A model generated the notes under the pieces. That model made no database searches. It was not told the DNA's origin and was given only the letters and a program-made list of their open reading frames with translations. Of a stretch of 64,000 bases of DNA, positions 1 to 13,620 are shown piece by piece. The position numbers were made by a program, and so were the translations under genes. Location of the stretch: assembly GCA_947179485.1 (NCBI GenBank), contig OX359248.1, positions 52,462,386 through 52,526,385 of the forward strand, given 5' to 3'. Numbering within the stretch: position 1 is the stretch's first letter; every line of letters starts with the position of its first letter. The DNA is from Allacma fusca (Eukaryota > Arthropoda > Collembola > Symphypleona > Sminthuridae).

Positions 1-413
1 ACTGGAATTTCGAAAGGTATTATTTACATGTCTGACTGACAATGACTGAAGGCTCCTCAAACTTGTGGATTTGAAATGGATGTACAGTTCAGTTCCGTCT
101 CCTTCCCTGCCTTGTCAATCCTGGTTTTTTTCAGAGGTTTCCTCTGGAAATTGGAGTTTGGAAATTTTTGTGAAATTCTTCCCAAGTATTGGAAGCGTGT
201 GCTGTTCTCACGACGGTAAATTACAGTTTATCATCGGAGTAATTTGTGAATCGATAGATTTTTCTCCCGGTTTTTTTTTCTCCCCGGAGTTTTTTTTTCT
301 TGCTTTGAGAAAAGATAGAGTTAGCATGTTCGTGGTCGTCAGGCAGACGTTTTTAAACAGTTGGAGTTTGTTCCATGTGAAGGAAAACAAATGTAGTTGG
401 TTTCATGATTGCC

Positions 414-459
414 TGTCTCTCTCTCTCTCCCTCACTCTCTCTCTCTCTCACTCTCTTTC
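414..459 (+). repeat. CT-rich microsatellite
   Basis: An interrupted (CT)n tract of about 46 bases; the minus strand reads (GA)n. It makes the open frames around it read Ser-Leu repeats, which are artefacts. Confidence 0.9.
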
Positions 460-3400
460 CCTGAAAACTTGTGTAAGTAAAACTTGGGACTTGCTAAACT
501 CACAAGTCTACATCGATTTCCATTATTCCCGTCTTGGTTCTCTCACTCTTTCAGCTCCGAGCATATTGGACTTGGAAGTAGACTTACTGATAGACAACGC
601 ACATTTACTATCTTTTTTCACATGTATGTTTACATAAGAGGAGATTCCCACGAGGAGGAAATACGCAGGGAAAACTTGAGGCAAAAATTTAACTTGAGCG
701 TAAGTGAGACAGCGGGTTCTACTTATACTTCCTCCGTCATGTTTGTTCCTAATGCTCTCTGCTCCTTCCTCATCAAGACTTAATTTTTACATTTATTTTC
801 CTATATTTGGGGTCATTTCCTTCCCTAAAATCCCTCAAAAAGCCTCAAAATAGAAAAGTTTCCCTAGACATACTTTTCACTTCAAATTAAGTACCTTCAA
901 CATTCACTTCTTCCCGAGAGTTTCAAAAATGTCTCACAAGTTTACATATGTACGTAGTGTGTACTTACGTCACACTCTCAAAATTTTAAATTGCTGGTGT
1001 AGAAATCTCATTTTTATTACATTGTCCTCTTTCTATATGATGTACATATGTATCCTCATAGGAGGCTCCTATTAGGAACAATTACTGTTGTGAGGTAAAA
1101 ATATTTTGATAAAAGAATTCCCATTTATGTGCGAATGTTCTCCTTTAATCCTTACAAGAAGTTTATACTTTTTTTAAGAATTGAGTACCAAATTTTACCC
1201 TTTATTTAGGAAGTTCTGGGGAAAATATGAGATTTGGGTTTTGTTGATGGATTTTTATAAAAATTAAGTGAGTTTTGTCTCCGTTGTTTTTGCGTGGGAT
1301 ATTATCTAGTAGCATGAGAGGAGTTATGGTGATTACATTAAATATGTCTTGTACATTTGAGAAATAATAGGAAGAGGAATGTGCCTTGAATGCAAATATC
1401 AGCAAGAGGCAAATGGTAGGAAATGCGAAGACCCGCTGACGAAAAGTGCAGTTAGCCTATAGGAAGCTGTCCGTAATGACTGAGCAAATGGTTGAGGAAG
1501 TCTATAGAAAATTTATAGACACTCTCTCAATCCCGTCTCTTGACGCTGATAGCATTCGAATCCGCGGGTGGTTCTCAACTCTCAACGACAAGAGGGGAAA
1601 TTCATGCTCTGAGTGAACATGTCAGTCCTCTTACGTCCATTCCTATCGCTTCTTTCCTGCCATGTACTCCTCTGCCCTATACGTCTATCCCTGTGGAGAC
1701 TTACACAAGGCACTTGTGAACATTGTTTACCAATTGTGCTCCATATGTACGTATGTGCACAAGTATGGCAGTCTCGGCCGTACATACACATGGAAACTTT
1801 ATTCAGCCGAGTCCTTTTTGCTAAAGCTAATGCAGACTCACATTACATACTACACATCTACTAGTTACAGAATGTAAAGGGCTGAGAGAGCAGGAGGAGT
1901 GGAGGAGCAGAGACGGGAGTGAAAATGATAGGAAAAAGTGCCCTGCTCCTGCAAAACGGAAACATGCTTATGAATTGATACGCATGGCATAGCGTGATAG
2001 CGGAAATGAACACTTTGTTCTGAAAAAGCTCTGTTTGAAAACTCTGTTGAATTTTTGTCCAACCTATTTTTTTCTCTCTCTCCATTACATTCCCCCGTCT
2101 CTCGTTCCGTGCATATGAGAGGGAAGAAAAAGTTGAATGCTAAACAGTAGATACTATGCTTCGGATAATGTATGTACATGCATGTAGGATATATGTACAT
2201 GCATGCCGCTGTTTTCATATGTATGAGGACATAGTACTAAAATAAATATGTAATTACGTACATATTATAAATACATTCATACGTGCCAGGAGGACAAGTG
2301 TGTTTTGTTTTTTGGGATTTACATTACATTTTAACATTGTTGTCAGCCCTGGCTCAAGTTAAAATATAAAAAAGGTACTTAGTCGGGCCAGTGGTGTTTG
2401 GATGAAATGTGAGAGGAGTGGAAATCCATGCCTAATCCATGTACGGTCTCATTGTTATTTACTTTTTAAAAATGTGTCGATGGCTATAAGTTTGCTTGGG
2501 TGGTCATATAATAATATACGCTGCTGTTGTCTGTTCAAATGTGAGGGAATTTTTTTGATGGATTATTCTATATCTAACAGTAGAATTTTTAATGTGAGAT
2601 GTACAAACCCTCAAGTAATAATTGCCACAGTGTACATTAGCATGTGCAAGGAACATTTTAGTGGACGATCAAGAGTTGGAGCAAATCTAATGCTAAAATA
2701 GTGTAGAGGAATTTCAGTGCTTTTGGAATAACCCCGACGCTTTTTAGCCTATGCTTGTTGGTCCATAGGTTTTTCGTAATTTGCCACGTTCGCATTTCAT
2801 TTTTTTTATTATCAGTGTATATACTATCTATACTTGAGGAGCTACAGGGAAGAGTAGGGATTGTTTTGTATTTTGCAATACATGAGGAACAGTTTCAGGA
2901 GGTACGGAGACTGGCTTTAATGTGAGTTTAAATTGGGAAGAGTCTTTGCAGTTGTTTGAGCACCGCACGCCATGTGATCATTTGCATCATTATTAGCGTG
3001 CTTAAAGTAATCATTGGTTTCATGCTTCCTTGGCCAGGGATTATATGGGAGTGCATGTGTAAAGTGAAGGGTACTATGTATGGCACACAAGGACTGCGAC
3101 TATATGAGGCTCCTCATACTTACACTATGTTCTGTTCTGGGATGTGTGTCATAAATAATATTCTTGTAGCTTCCAACCGTCCATTGATAAGGATTTAGGG
3201 CTTTCATGCCCCTCTGGATATAGGTTTTCCCAATTCCTTCCTCAAAGACTCCTAATTATGTCATAATTTTGCTAACTTTCTTCTGTACTTGAGTACGAGC
3301 TGGCATAGATACTTGTTCTTGTATGTACAATTTTTCATATTTAATTACATATGCCTCTAGGAAAATGCTAATTGTCAGAGCTACAGCCTGATATTTCTCT

Positions 3401-4027
3401 AATCAGAGTTTATCTCCAAAATTGTTCACATGTTTTAAGAAAAATGTTTCAACATTTAGAAAGAAAAGAGACTCCGAATGTGTTCATTAATTTTGAATGA
3501 AAAATAGGGTTGATTTAGCTCAAGACACGTTTTCAATTTGAGTATAATATTCCTAACAAATGGTCTGATTGTCTTGGACTTAACCAAAATGTGCTCTCAA
3601 TGTACATATTTTGCACGGAGAATCTAATTCGCCAAAATGTTTTGACTGTTTTGTAGGATTTGCAAATGGAAGTGCAAAGGAGACTTTTGAGTACCTTGAG
3701 GAATTGAGGACACATTGTATACATACATACATACTACCAGTGAGATATTGCAAATACATTATAGACAATGATAGGAACTAGGAAGAAAAAGTCCAGGGAA
3801 AGAGGTTACTGCACATAGAAATCGATCCGGGAAGTAGATTCTCAATCTTGGTGCGTGAACAAGTTGATCCTCGCCCAAAGGAAAGGGATAGAGAAGAGTT
3901 TGAGAACGGAGTGACGATTTTATTGCACGGTGATTTGGAGGATTTATGGTGTGTTTACATGGGAGCAGACTATGTTCCCTAACCTTCACTTAACTCCAAT
4001 TCACACTTGTGCTTATCACCTGCCTTT

Positions 4028-4104
4028 TCTCTCTGGCTCTCTGGCTCTCTCTCTCCCGTCTCTCTCATCGTCACTCCAAATTCCAAAAGGGAGAGAGAGA
4101 GAGA
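4028..4104. repeat. Facing CT and GA tracts
   Basis: A CT-rich run (about 4028-4066) is followed after some 25 bases by a GA run (about 4090-4104). The two arms are complementary, so the DNA could extrude a hairpin or form a triplex. It could equally be two chance microsatellites. Confidence 0.7.
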
Positions 4105-6358
4105 CTCAATCAATGTACAGGCTCATTTAAGCTAAAGTATATAATATTACATATAACCTGCATTGGGACAAGTGGCTTTTCAAAATAAATATTACGCCAC
4201 CATATCGTAAATTATCGGGGCTCAGCGGAACTACTGTGTTTACCTTCCCTCAGCCTCTCAAAACAAACTTGTACTTGAACTTGACAAAAACTCTCCTAGC
4301 AATAATAATTTTTAGAATAAATACTCAAGGTAAAGGTAGATACATATCTTCAGGCTAATTCCGAGTCATACTGTAATCCCCCTATTAAAAGGTTAATAAC
4401 GCCTAACAATTTTGAAAGGACAAAATTTGAAAATGACAGTTATATTTACTGTCATGTAATATCTTTGTAATAAATAATATAATGTAGTAATTAATTACTG
4501 CAAAAATGTTCCATCCCACAAGCAAAATTTGGATGCAGTTTCACTCTGAGGGAACCGGGTTATGGAGGGAGGGATCCAAGCTATTATTTTTAGATGCAGG
4601 CCTGCCTGGCTAGTGCTAAAAGTCTTGCAAGAGTCTGGGTAGACGATACTTCATTAGTAATATGAATAATGCTGGGAAGGATTTACTCACAGGTTACATT
4701 AGTGAAACGGAATTTGGCGCGGTGTGAGCAGAAGACGGAAAAGAACGGAATGCTAATGGAATGTCTCTAATGAGGCAGACTAGGTGTGAGTCGCACCTTC
4801 AGAACAACTAATACTTTTCCCACTAACATCCATTACTACTCCACACAACTCTGTCTATGTAGATGCTTTCAAATTAGCTACTGTTGCAATAGTAAATTTC
4901 TCCAACACGCCTGGCTTCAGTCACCATCATTCCCCTTTGAATTTTCAATATGGAGAATGCTAGCAGCGATTCTAGCACTGGAACGGAATCCGTCTGCCCA
5001 AGAATCTACATTTGTGCATATGTATGCATCTACATATGTAGATACATATGTGCTCTCACAAAAATATCCATACAGTGTGTATCTATCTTTATATAAATAT
5101 ATATATACAGTAGAGCGATCATACAATGTGCTAATACTTATATAAATGTATAGTATACAGTATACTCTGCATGGTGAATCTGAGTATGAAAAATGAAACG
5201 AAACAGAATAATAAATGGATCCATTTTTTAATTTCACCGTCCTATGCAGTATCTCAGACGTGGGGTGTGCTCTAGTCTAATAGCAAGACAGAGTATGAGA
5301 GGGAAGGGAAAAGGGAGAAAAATCACCTCAAGAAATATTACAGGAGTCCTCTCTTTTTATATCCCTGAATATTAAAAAAAAACTCTGGCAAAATCACTCC
5401 GTAAAATAAAATAGATACTTGTACGAACAGACCGGGACATTTCATGTAAACAAATATGAATAGAATTTGATTCTGTATGGAAATCCTGTCCATGTACACG
5501 TTCCCCTGTAAATTATTGGAGATATCAACTTCCTTACGTAATAATTTCATATGGAATTATTACTAGTTATTTTGACATATGCTTAAGGATGCGTGTCCCA
5601 TATCCCGTCTGACAAACTATCACACAGGACAAATACTATAAATAAACTGATGGATACTAATTTACTGCAGATGCTACAGAGGATACAAACAAATAACTAT
5701 ACATGGAGGGAAGGAAAGCTACATGAATGCTAATGACTCATTTAGAAAGTACTAGTGTCAAAATGAGGGAAAGAGATGGTCCTTACAAGACAAATGTTTG
5801 TAATTTGGGGTGGACTTGTTTACATTTGCAATAATATGGGCTCAAGTATCAATAGATACAAGTCGAATCTAAATATCAATGGCAAATATTGATTGTTTAC
5901 AGGAGTAGCTTCAAGACTGGTGACTTGATACAGAGTAGCAGTGGAGTTCTCATTGTAAGAGTACAGAGAAAATACTAAATCAGAAAATGATGGGGAATAT
6001 AGTACTATAAATAATGGGATGTAAATACTATGCCCTCATACGATGAGTTGGTGTGGAGGAAATAATTGCATGAGGAATATTACATTTGAGAATAAGATGT
6101 GCCCCTCTCTCAGAGCGGGCTGCTGAGAAGTCGTTGAAATATTTTTTACAATTATTTTCCTAAGCACAAATAAATGGTGTGGCTGTGTAAAGGCAGAGTT
6201 TGATACTAAGCTTAAACTTTTGGACTAGTGACAAAGGGTCTGAGAAGCCTGAATAATAAATGATGTGTGTTGCATAGCGCTATTCTTTATGCAGGTTGCC
6301 ACCAACTTTTGACAAGTGATAAATGTTATAATCTTCTGATTGGGTTTGGTAGTCTTCT

Positions 6359-6387
6359 TGTGTGTGTGTGTGTGTGTGTGTGTGTGT
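6359..6387 (+). repeat. (TG)n microsatellite
   Basis: An uninterrupted TG tract of about 29 bases. A short CA tract lies at 6425-6435, so the pair also forms an inverted simple repeat. Confidence 0.95.
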
Positions 6388-7282
6388 CTGTGTACGGATT
6401 CCAGGCCAACACCTGCAAGCATCCACACACACACAGGCTTTTGCTCCCTCCAATGGATCCACGGAAAATGACGAATTAGCTCCCGTCTTCCCTCTTCTCC
6501 CTCAAAGACCAGGACAACAATTTCAGCTGCACATCAAAAGGTAGGGCTTCCTTTCTCCTAGTCTATACCCTCAGACTGTATGTATGAATACTATAATGTG
6601 AACATAGCAGACGTACATTTATATAGATATGCTATAAAGCCTTATGGTAAATTGTCCCATTCAAATTTAGTTTCTTCAAAACTTCAAAATATAGGTATAC
6701 GAAGGATTTTTTTTCTTGAGAATCTTTGGGTCAATAGAAGTTCAAATATAGTATATGGCGTCCTAATGAGCCTACCCGTTATTGTGGAATTTGATTATAG
6801 CCGTTAGTAAGAGTTGGGGTAAAAAATCCTGAAAAGTACACACATGAAGTCATTATTACAATTATTACAGGAGATGAGGCAAGGAGAGAATAAGTGGAGC
6901 CCTGGTTTCAAAGGTTAGTCTCATATTGTCTGAGTGGTTATTGTCTCAATTTTTAATAATAATAAAAAAAAAATAGAGGCATAAGCCCACAAGGAAATGA
7001 TTAGGCTCTAATGTTTTAGAAATCTGTAGGAACATTTGATGTGACCATATAAGCCCTGTATATTATTAGATGTAGACATTACGTATGTACGCTCATGCTG
7101 GGGAGTGGGGCACAATGGAGTTTTATGTATTGAGAGGATGATAAAGTTAGCTCCTCCGGTACATATTTACTTTGTTATTCCAAGTCAGTTCCTAGGCTTT
7201 TATATAAACATGATAATGTGTTATTAGTCCTTGCTATATAGCTATATATGATCTTTGTATTACACTTGTGTGCCCGTAGTTT

Positions 7283-7284
<2 letters not shown>

Positions 7285-7321
<37 letters not shown>
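7285..7321 (+). repeat. (AC)n microsatellite
   Basis: A perfect AC tract of about 37 bases. Thr-His and Val-Cys repeats in open frames crossing it are artefacts. Confidence 0.95.
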
Positions 7322-7323
<2 letters not shown>

Positions 7324-7511
7324 GAGAGATCCGAGAGCGTTGGTTGGTTGGTTCGTTTACTTGGTTGAAATATTGCGACTTCACGGCATCGCACTCCTTT
7401 TGTCTCATCCATCATTTTGATGTCTTTGTTGGCCTCCATTAGCTATCCATCAAGTAACGATGCATGCACGCTGATCCTGCCTTGGAGAAAAAATGCTCCG
7501 AGACTAGCAGC

Positions 7512-7552
7512 GAGTGAGTGAGTGAGTGAGAGAGAAAGAGAGAGAGAGAGAG
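7512..7552 (+). repeat. (GAGT)n then (GA)n tract
   Basis: About five GAGT units run into a GA tract. GAGAG is the core bound by GAGA factor (Trl) in insects, so tracts like this in a Hox cluster are possible GAGA-factor sites. No companion PRE motifs were seen that would make this specific. Confidence 0.85.
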
Positions 7553-10278
7553 AAGACGAAAAAAAAATTCTTCAATTTCATACATTCAAAAAACTGAGCA
7601 GGCAAACCCCTTCCTTCCCATTATGTTGATGTGAATTACCTCCACATTGCTCTGGCATTGAGTGGATATGTATATAACCCTTCTAGTCTCAACTTTTTCA
7701 AATATTTTTTCACGACGACGACTCCTGAGTACAATAGCCGGATTTAACATTCCATCCCTCCTATGTCCTGTAACAAAGGGATAAATATCTTGGCAGATTA
7801 TCTGTAGAATCAAAAAATCCTCAATTTCATACCATTCACAGATCCCCCCTTCACATGGAGTCAATTAATTTTCAAAGGGATTCTCAAAATGGTGGGGGAT
7901 AGGAAGGGAGACATTTACGGATCTTTTGATCCTTTTAAAATGTCTTCGAAAATTGTATTTAACTTTTGGGTATTACATCCTGGAGATGACTCGTCTTCCA
8001 AATTATGCTCCTGTTGGTTTTAGAATTTAAACAAATATGTACACTATGATTACTCAATTATAAATACCTAAAGTCTTTTTAGTCCTATTTTTATTTAGTG
8101 TAGTTTTGTTTTTTAAATTAACAGTGTTTCCTGTTTTAGTTATTTTTACATCTTGTCGATTAAGATTAGTTTTGATTGCAGTCAAAATTGAATGTTGGAG
8201 TTATTTTAATGTTTTGATTTTGTCTCAGATTTTGTACCAGCAGATTTGGGTTTAAAATTCCTGAAAATTTTGGTTTTCATTTGGAAGAGTTATTTCTATT
8301 TTTATGGATTTCTTTGAGCTGGATTTGATTCTGGCTTTTGCGGTCAGAGTTTTTCATCGTATGATTTTAAGTAAAATTGTTTGTTACACGTGTTTTAGTA
8401 AGTTTTATTTCTGGATGAGGTTTGCTCAATACGACATTTTAATTTAGTACTATTTTGGGCAAAGATTTATTTTAAGGATTTTCAGGTATCTATCTATACT
8501 TTAGTTTGGGCTTTAATTTTGTTCCTTGTATTGGATTTAGGAGCGTAATGTATCTCAAGATGTTTTGTTAATAACAGTCGAAGAATGTTGAAGACAATGA
8601 ACCATGTTTCCGAACAGGCTGTAACTTGAAAAGGGAATACAAAAGTTTGTAGACAAAACTAATTTCCGGGGGAAGGATTTTTCTCGAGAAAACGAGGGAG
8701 TTTAAAAATGCGGAAAATGTCCTCTGAATAAATCAACAAGTTTGTTTTGAAATTGGAATTCAAAAATTATCACGTTCAGGACGGGGAACAAATGGAAAAG
8801 GGTAGGTGTAGTCTGAAGGAGAAGATCAGAAGGGAATTACTCGCTCAAAGAAGGGTATCATGATCGTAAAGCCGAAAATCCAGCGTCAAAAACCAACGGA
8901 AATGAAAAATCAGCAGGAAACCTGTGTAAATGCAAACATTGAGCAAAAGGGATTTGAAAGACGCTTCCCTCTCTCTCTCTCTCTCTCTCACACAACTCGT
9001 CTATGAAAAACACTAAGCCAATTCCCATGTTTTTTTTTCTGCAATGTATATGTACATACATAGGCTCCGACCAGTGTATTACATTTGAGGGAAATTGGAA
9101 TCATCTTTTATGAAATAAAAGAAATCCTACTTGCTTGATTTGACACACACACTGGGGAAGAAACCGAGAAAGTGAGGGAGAGAGAGAGAGAGTTTTTAAT
9201 ATTGAATGTGCTTCTGTCCATATTTGGGCAGCCCATATGAGGAGAATCTCGTGGTCAGTTGGAAGTTGTGGAAAAGTACTAGTGGGGAAAGTTTATACAT
9301 TTTTATGAAGAGCTTACAGTCCGACAAGGGAAAGAGAAGATCCAGAAGAATTTTCTCTTCCGGACTCAACTTTCCCACTTCAACTGTCCATATGTAATTT
9401 TTTCGAATAATTTAAGGAAAAAAATATAGTACGGGAAGGATTTCAGGATTTCATTGAATTTCTTATGAAGCTCTGTTCCTTTTATGCACTTCCAACTCTC
9501 GGGGTCTCACAACTCTCAATGGTTTCACTTCTCACCGGAGAGCTGACCATGAGCCAAAGGGAGTCGGACGGTGGATAATATATTAATGCTTGGCTTTAAA
9601 TTCGATTCACTTCGTCAATTGTATTACAATGATTGCTCCGCTCAACGTTTCAACTTGCTTCTGCCAATGCTTTAAGTATTCATGTTCTCAAAGCCCAGCC
9701 GTTACTATTTGCAAGGGAAGGTACTTCCAGCTACAGTTCTAAAGCTCCTCTTTCTAGTCTCTCATGAATTCCTGTAAGCTTTAGGTTTAGACTCAGACGC
9801 CTTATATTTTACAGTACTAGATGAAAGTCCCTTTTATTCAAAGGAAATCCAAATGTCCGGATTTCCAAAACAATTTCAAAATTCCAGGACCAAATAAATT
9901 TGAGCAGCCTATACTCTGCATATTTTTAGTTTTTTATCAAATGCATCGTAAGGCTAACTGTCTCTCCAGGATTTTTTATTCTATACATTACACTCCTTGA
10001 ACTTCAACTGAGGAGGGGAAAATACAATTATGAAAGTGCTGTTGGATTCAAAAATGACTAAACACAGGAGGTGACCTACTATAAATTGGAGCTAGACTTT
10101 TACGCTCATTGTAAACATTTGAGAGATTTCACTTGTACATAAAATTTACTTGACTATCCTAGTACGTGTGTTGCATTGTCTACTACTATTATGTTGTTAT
10201 GTCAATTATTCCGTCAGGTAAAATGCCTCAAGAGTTCCGGGAAAAGGGACCTCTAAATTGAAAGAATTTATTCAAGAG

Positions 10279-10862
10279 AAAAAGGTAAGAGACATTATTG
10301 TCGCCCCTTCCTATGAAACCTTGGACAAAATGTCAACGAGAACTAAATCTATAAGCAACGGAGCCAATGAGTTGTCCATGCTATCTGATGCATTGCAAGA
10401 TCAGGTATAGTTAAGGACAGTTACTTGCATAGGAACTAAAAATTAAGGCCGGTTAGATCCATTGGACAGTATGGGAATTTCCTGGGGAAGATTTTAGGCA
10501 AGGCACCCAATGTTTGGGAACGATAGTTGTTCATTATGGAATAGGTGTCGCCCCTGGAGCAAGATGGATGGCTTGTGGTGTTTCGCCATAAGGTAATGAA
10601 AATTTCCCCTATAATGGTGACATGATTGCAACACTTTCAATGTCCGGGAGACAAGCTTGGCAGATACTGAAATTGCTTGAAGTCTCCCTGTGTGTTTAGT
10701 AACAGCTGGGAATTCCCAGGATCAGAAGGAATACCCTTGACAAGCAAACTTTTCCCTGCATTGACATTGTTGCAAGATACGATTGTTCCATTTAGTTTGG
10801 GGAATCATGCTCCAGCATGTGAAGCCTGTGGTTCTTCTTGTGACTGTGGTAATCTGTTTTAG
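10279..10862 (+). pseudogene. Decayed subtilisin-like (S8 family) protease pseudogene
   Basis: Two broken pieces of a subtilase are readable. At 10499-10585 the frame gives QGTQCLGTIV, then GIGVAPGARWMAC. This matches the family's catalytic His block (HGTH.LGTI..) and the GIGVAPGA segment after it. At 10687-10862 another open stretch reads VFSNSWEFPG, then IVPFSLGNHAPAC and a Cys/Gly-rich end. This matches the (V)xNSWG block and the oxyanion-hole block (GNxGP). The catalytic His and the second His of HGTH are both Gln, NSWG is NSWE, GNxGP is GNHAP, and stops and frameshifts separate the blocks, so the copy cannot be active. The Ser block (GTSMA) was not found. An open stretch at about 10279-10410 may be remains of the propeptide, but this is unsure. 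The nearest relatives are probably bacillopeptidase F-like subtilases, judged from memory. Whether it is a retrocopy or a relic of an intact local gene is unknown. Confidence 0.7.
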
Positions 10863-11046
10863 TTAAAGTAGAGACATAACTAGTAGGAAGAAGCCCTGCT
10901 ATATAATTTGAAGCAAAGTCTATCAAGGCATTGATTCTTCTGTGCTTTACGTAATAAGTACAAATCAAATGATTTTTTTTTTAAATTACATCAAAATTTG
11001 GCCCCTTGTACCTGAGCGACCTTTTCTGCCCGAATTCTACTCAAGG

Positions 11047-11215
11047 AGAGTCGGACTATGCCCGGGTTCGAATCCAGTGGCGGGGTTTTTAATTCGGCTC
11101 AAGGAAAGTCTTTTTCCCAATGGATTGTTCCCCTGGCGGCACAGACATGTGATATGTGACCGCCAGTGCAAGAACAATGATGGCCCCTGTAATCCAGAGT
11201 TCCATAGATCATAGG
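11047..11215 (+). repeat. tRNA-like box B segment plus hairpin, possible SINE remnant
   Basis: The 12-mer GGGTTCGAATCC at 11064-11075 is a textbook RNA polymerase III box B, as in a tRNA T-arm. No matching A box or foldable acceptor stem was found, so it is not an intact tRNA gene. The body that follows contains a strong imperfect hairpin at 11124-11178: a 7-bp outer stem (ATTGTTC/GAACAAT), an asymmetric internal loop, and a 7-bp inner stem (CTGGCGG/CCGCCAG) with a further short CACA/TGTG pairing. A box B followed by an unrelated structured tail suggests a tRNA-derived SINE fragment. It could also be chance plus an unrelated hairpin. It lies about 190 bases after the protease pseudogene. Confidence 0.4.
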
Positions 11216-13581
11216 CTCAGTCGTAAGAAACTGTTGTCATAAATATGCATGATAGTTGACAACTCTGTTAGACCTGAGGGAATAAAACAGAGTACAGCCC
11301 AATTTACTCCATTATCTAAAGCCATGAGATAGGTGGCTGTTGTTGTAGTTACAATATCTACGTATCATTAAGAAATAATCTTTTGCAAATGGTTATTCAT
11401 GTACAGAAGCCTCTCTGTATAATAATACCCCAGGAATTTTTGTGACGCTATAAGGGAGATGTCGTTACAGGGCAGGGGTGTGACTTATTGTTAGCATAAA
11501 AATACATGCTCTTTGGAGATTCTCATTGTGTCATTACAAGGGAAGTTTTGCTATTGGAAGAGCCGTTATTTAGTCCACTGTACAATATAAGAAAAATAAT
11601 TTTGACGAATCTAACGACGCTTCACAAAGAGACTAAAAATTTGCAACACCTAGTTACTGTAAAATTCATTTCCCTTTTATGACAAATGAAACCAAACTTC
11701 ACTGGTAAGACTGGTATGGTTGAGAATTTAAAACGTAATGTTCAACCCAGTACTAGTCTAATTTAAAATCTTAATACCTCTTCCAGCATAATATTAATTA
11801 TTTTATTTATATGATTCCTTCATTACAAGAGTCAAATTTTATTCTTTTACTAGAGGTGTCCCTGGAGGAGGAGTTGCACTGTAAAGGTTTCGAATCAGTG
11901 CTCAAGCATTGTGCTAATGTTACGCGTGTGTGCAGATTTGAAGTAACATTCTTGAAAATTTGGTAACATTCCTTGGAAAATTTGTGGGGTAGGACTTGGA
12001 CTGTAACATTTGTCAGGTTTTTGTGAAGTTTGACCATTAAAGGGAATTAAATTCTCTGGCGGTAGCGCTGGTGCTCACACAGTTATCATTCGCCTGTCTG
12101 TCCTTTCATCATCTGTGTAAAAATAAAATATGAAAATGTACGGTGAGAAAAATAAAGAATGGTACGTGTCTTTGACGTTTGCATGGTCGTGTTTTTTTTG
12201 TTTACAGAGAACCATACATATAAATAGGGAGAGAGAAAAAAAACAGAGAGGAGAGAGGAGGAAGCCTGGGATGATGTTCGGACTGATGTTCGTGTAGATG
12301 TATATTGTGTTTGTGTGTGAGTATGGATATAACTATGTACATAAATTATATGATGGGTCAACAGAACCGTAGGAGAAGCAGCCACCCATCCCTACCGGTC
12401 ACTTGGTATTCATAGACTCTTACTTGTTCATTCTGAACTGACCGCACGCATCCTTTTATCTTTTTTTCACTCTCAAGCTTGGTCAATGTGAATGATGAAT
12501 TGCTATTTCATGTAAAATATGTGAGTTTTCCCATGCCACTAGAAATTGCAAGTCGTGAGTGTATTTCTTTGCAGACAGCCGTCTCAGCCTGACCGTAAGT
12601 ATATGCACATTGTACCTGTTATTCCTCCTCCTCCAACTCACACAAACTCACAATACAATGGTACAAAGGTTTTTGGAAATGCAAACACGAACAGGGCTCC
12701 TACTCCCGTTCCTTCTCCAACAAAACATATGCCCTATGGAGTAACATGAGCACAACAATAACTCGTAAACCATCGTCAGCTAAGCTTGCCTCATATAATC
12801 CACACAAGTTTGCTCCCAACTCCTATCTGATATCTACTTCTCCTGAAAATCTCATTTCCCATATGCTACCAAATAGTCGACATGGTCACAAATGACATTC
12901 AAATTAATTTTTTCCCTCCTCACACGCAAGGCTTCCGGAAGTTGGAATTAATACAATTACCTAAAAACCAAACCTCGTTATGCCCAGTGCAGTGACTAAT
13001 TTGATAACCTTCGCAAAAGTCGTACAAAAACCTCACTTTTCCTCCCAATCCTCCATATGGACTCACGTTCACCAAAATATACTTCCAAGTGGATTAAACG
13101 CTTCGAGCCCTTTCCATGATGTAACATTTATTTCGAGATAAATAGGGGAAAAAATATACTAAAACACAAAATTAATCCAACTTTCTCATGTAATTCTTTA
13201 AGAGTCACATTAGTATCTCTTTTTTTTACAGTGCAGTTCTAAAAGTAAGTATGTACATATGTATGAGCGGAGTCACAAAAAATGATACTGTCTCAGGGAA
13301 AATAATCTGGAAAAGGGGAAACATTTGTCGGAGGGAAATTTGAAGGGAAAATCCATAGTTGACATTGGATTCAGTTTCGGGAACGGAGAGACGCCAGACT
13401 GGATCCGAATACATGCATAACAACTAGGAGAATTTTGCATGAGACAGATAGCAGGGAAGGGAGAAATGAAACAAATGTGTTTCTTGAGAGTGGAATGAGT
13501 GATACATTATCACCACATGAAGACCATGACTCATTGCCGAAATCAATAGCATTTGGCATGTAACAAATATCCCTGCTGCCA

Positions 13582-13620
13582 TGTGTATGTGTGTGTGTGT
13601 GTGTGTGCTTGTGTGTGTGT
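13582..13620 (+). repeat. GT-rich microsatellite
   Basis: A nearly pure GT run of about 39 bases, interrupted once by CTT. Confidence 0.9.

Larger units (their letters stand above)
1..10240. other. Non-coding interval, probable Antp-ftz intergenic DNA
   Basis: No exon, RNA gene or transposon coding region could be supported here. Open frames are short, start anywhere and read as low-complexity or random peptide. The visible structure is simple-sequence DNA: CT tracts at 414-459 and 8968-8989, GA tracts at 7531-7552 and 9177-9192, GT/CA tracts at 6359-6387 and 7285-7321, and a GAGT run at 7512-7530. The palindrome TACATATGTA occurs at 943, 1043 and 5031. Gene order suggests that this DNA lies downstream of Antp, but no Antp homeobox or 3' UTR was identified. 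Confidence 0.6.

Noticed and set aside
11064-11075. Intact tRNA gene at the box B
   Set aside because: No A box, anticodon arm or pairing acceptor stem could be placed on either strand.
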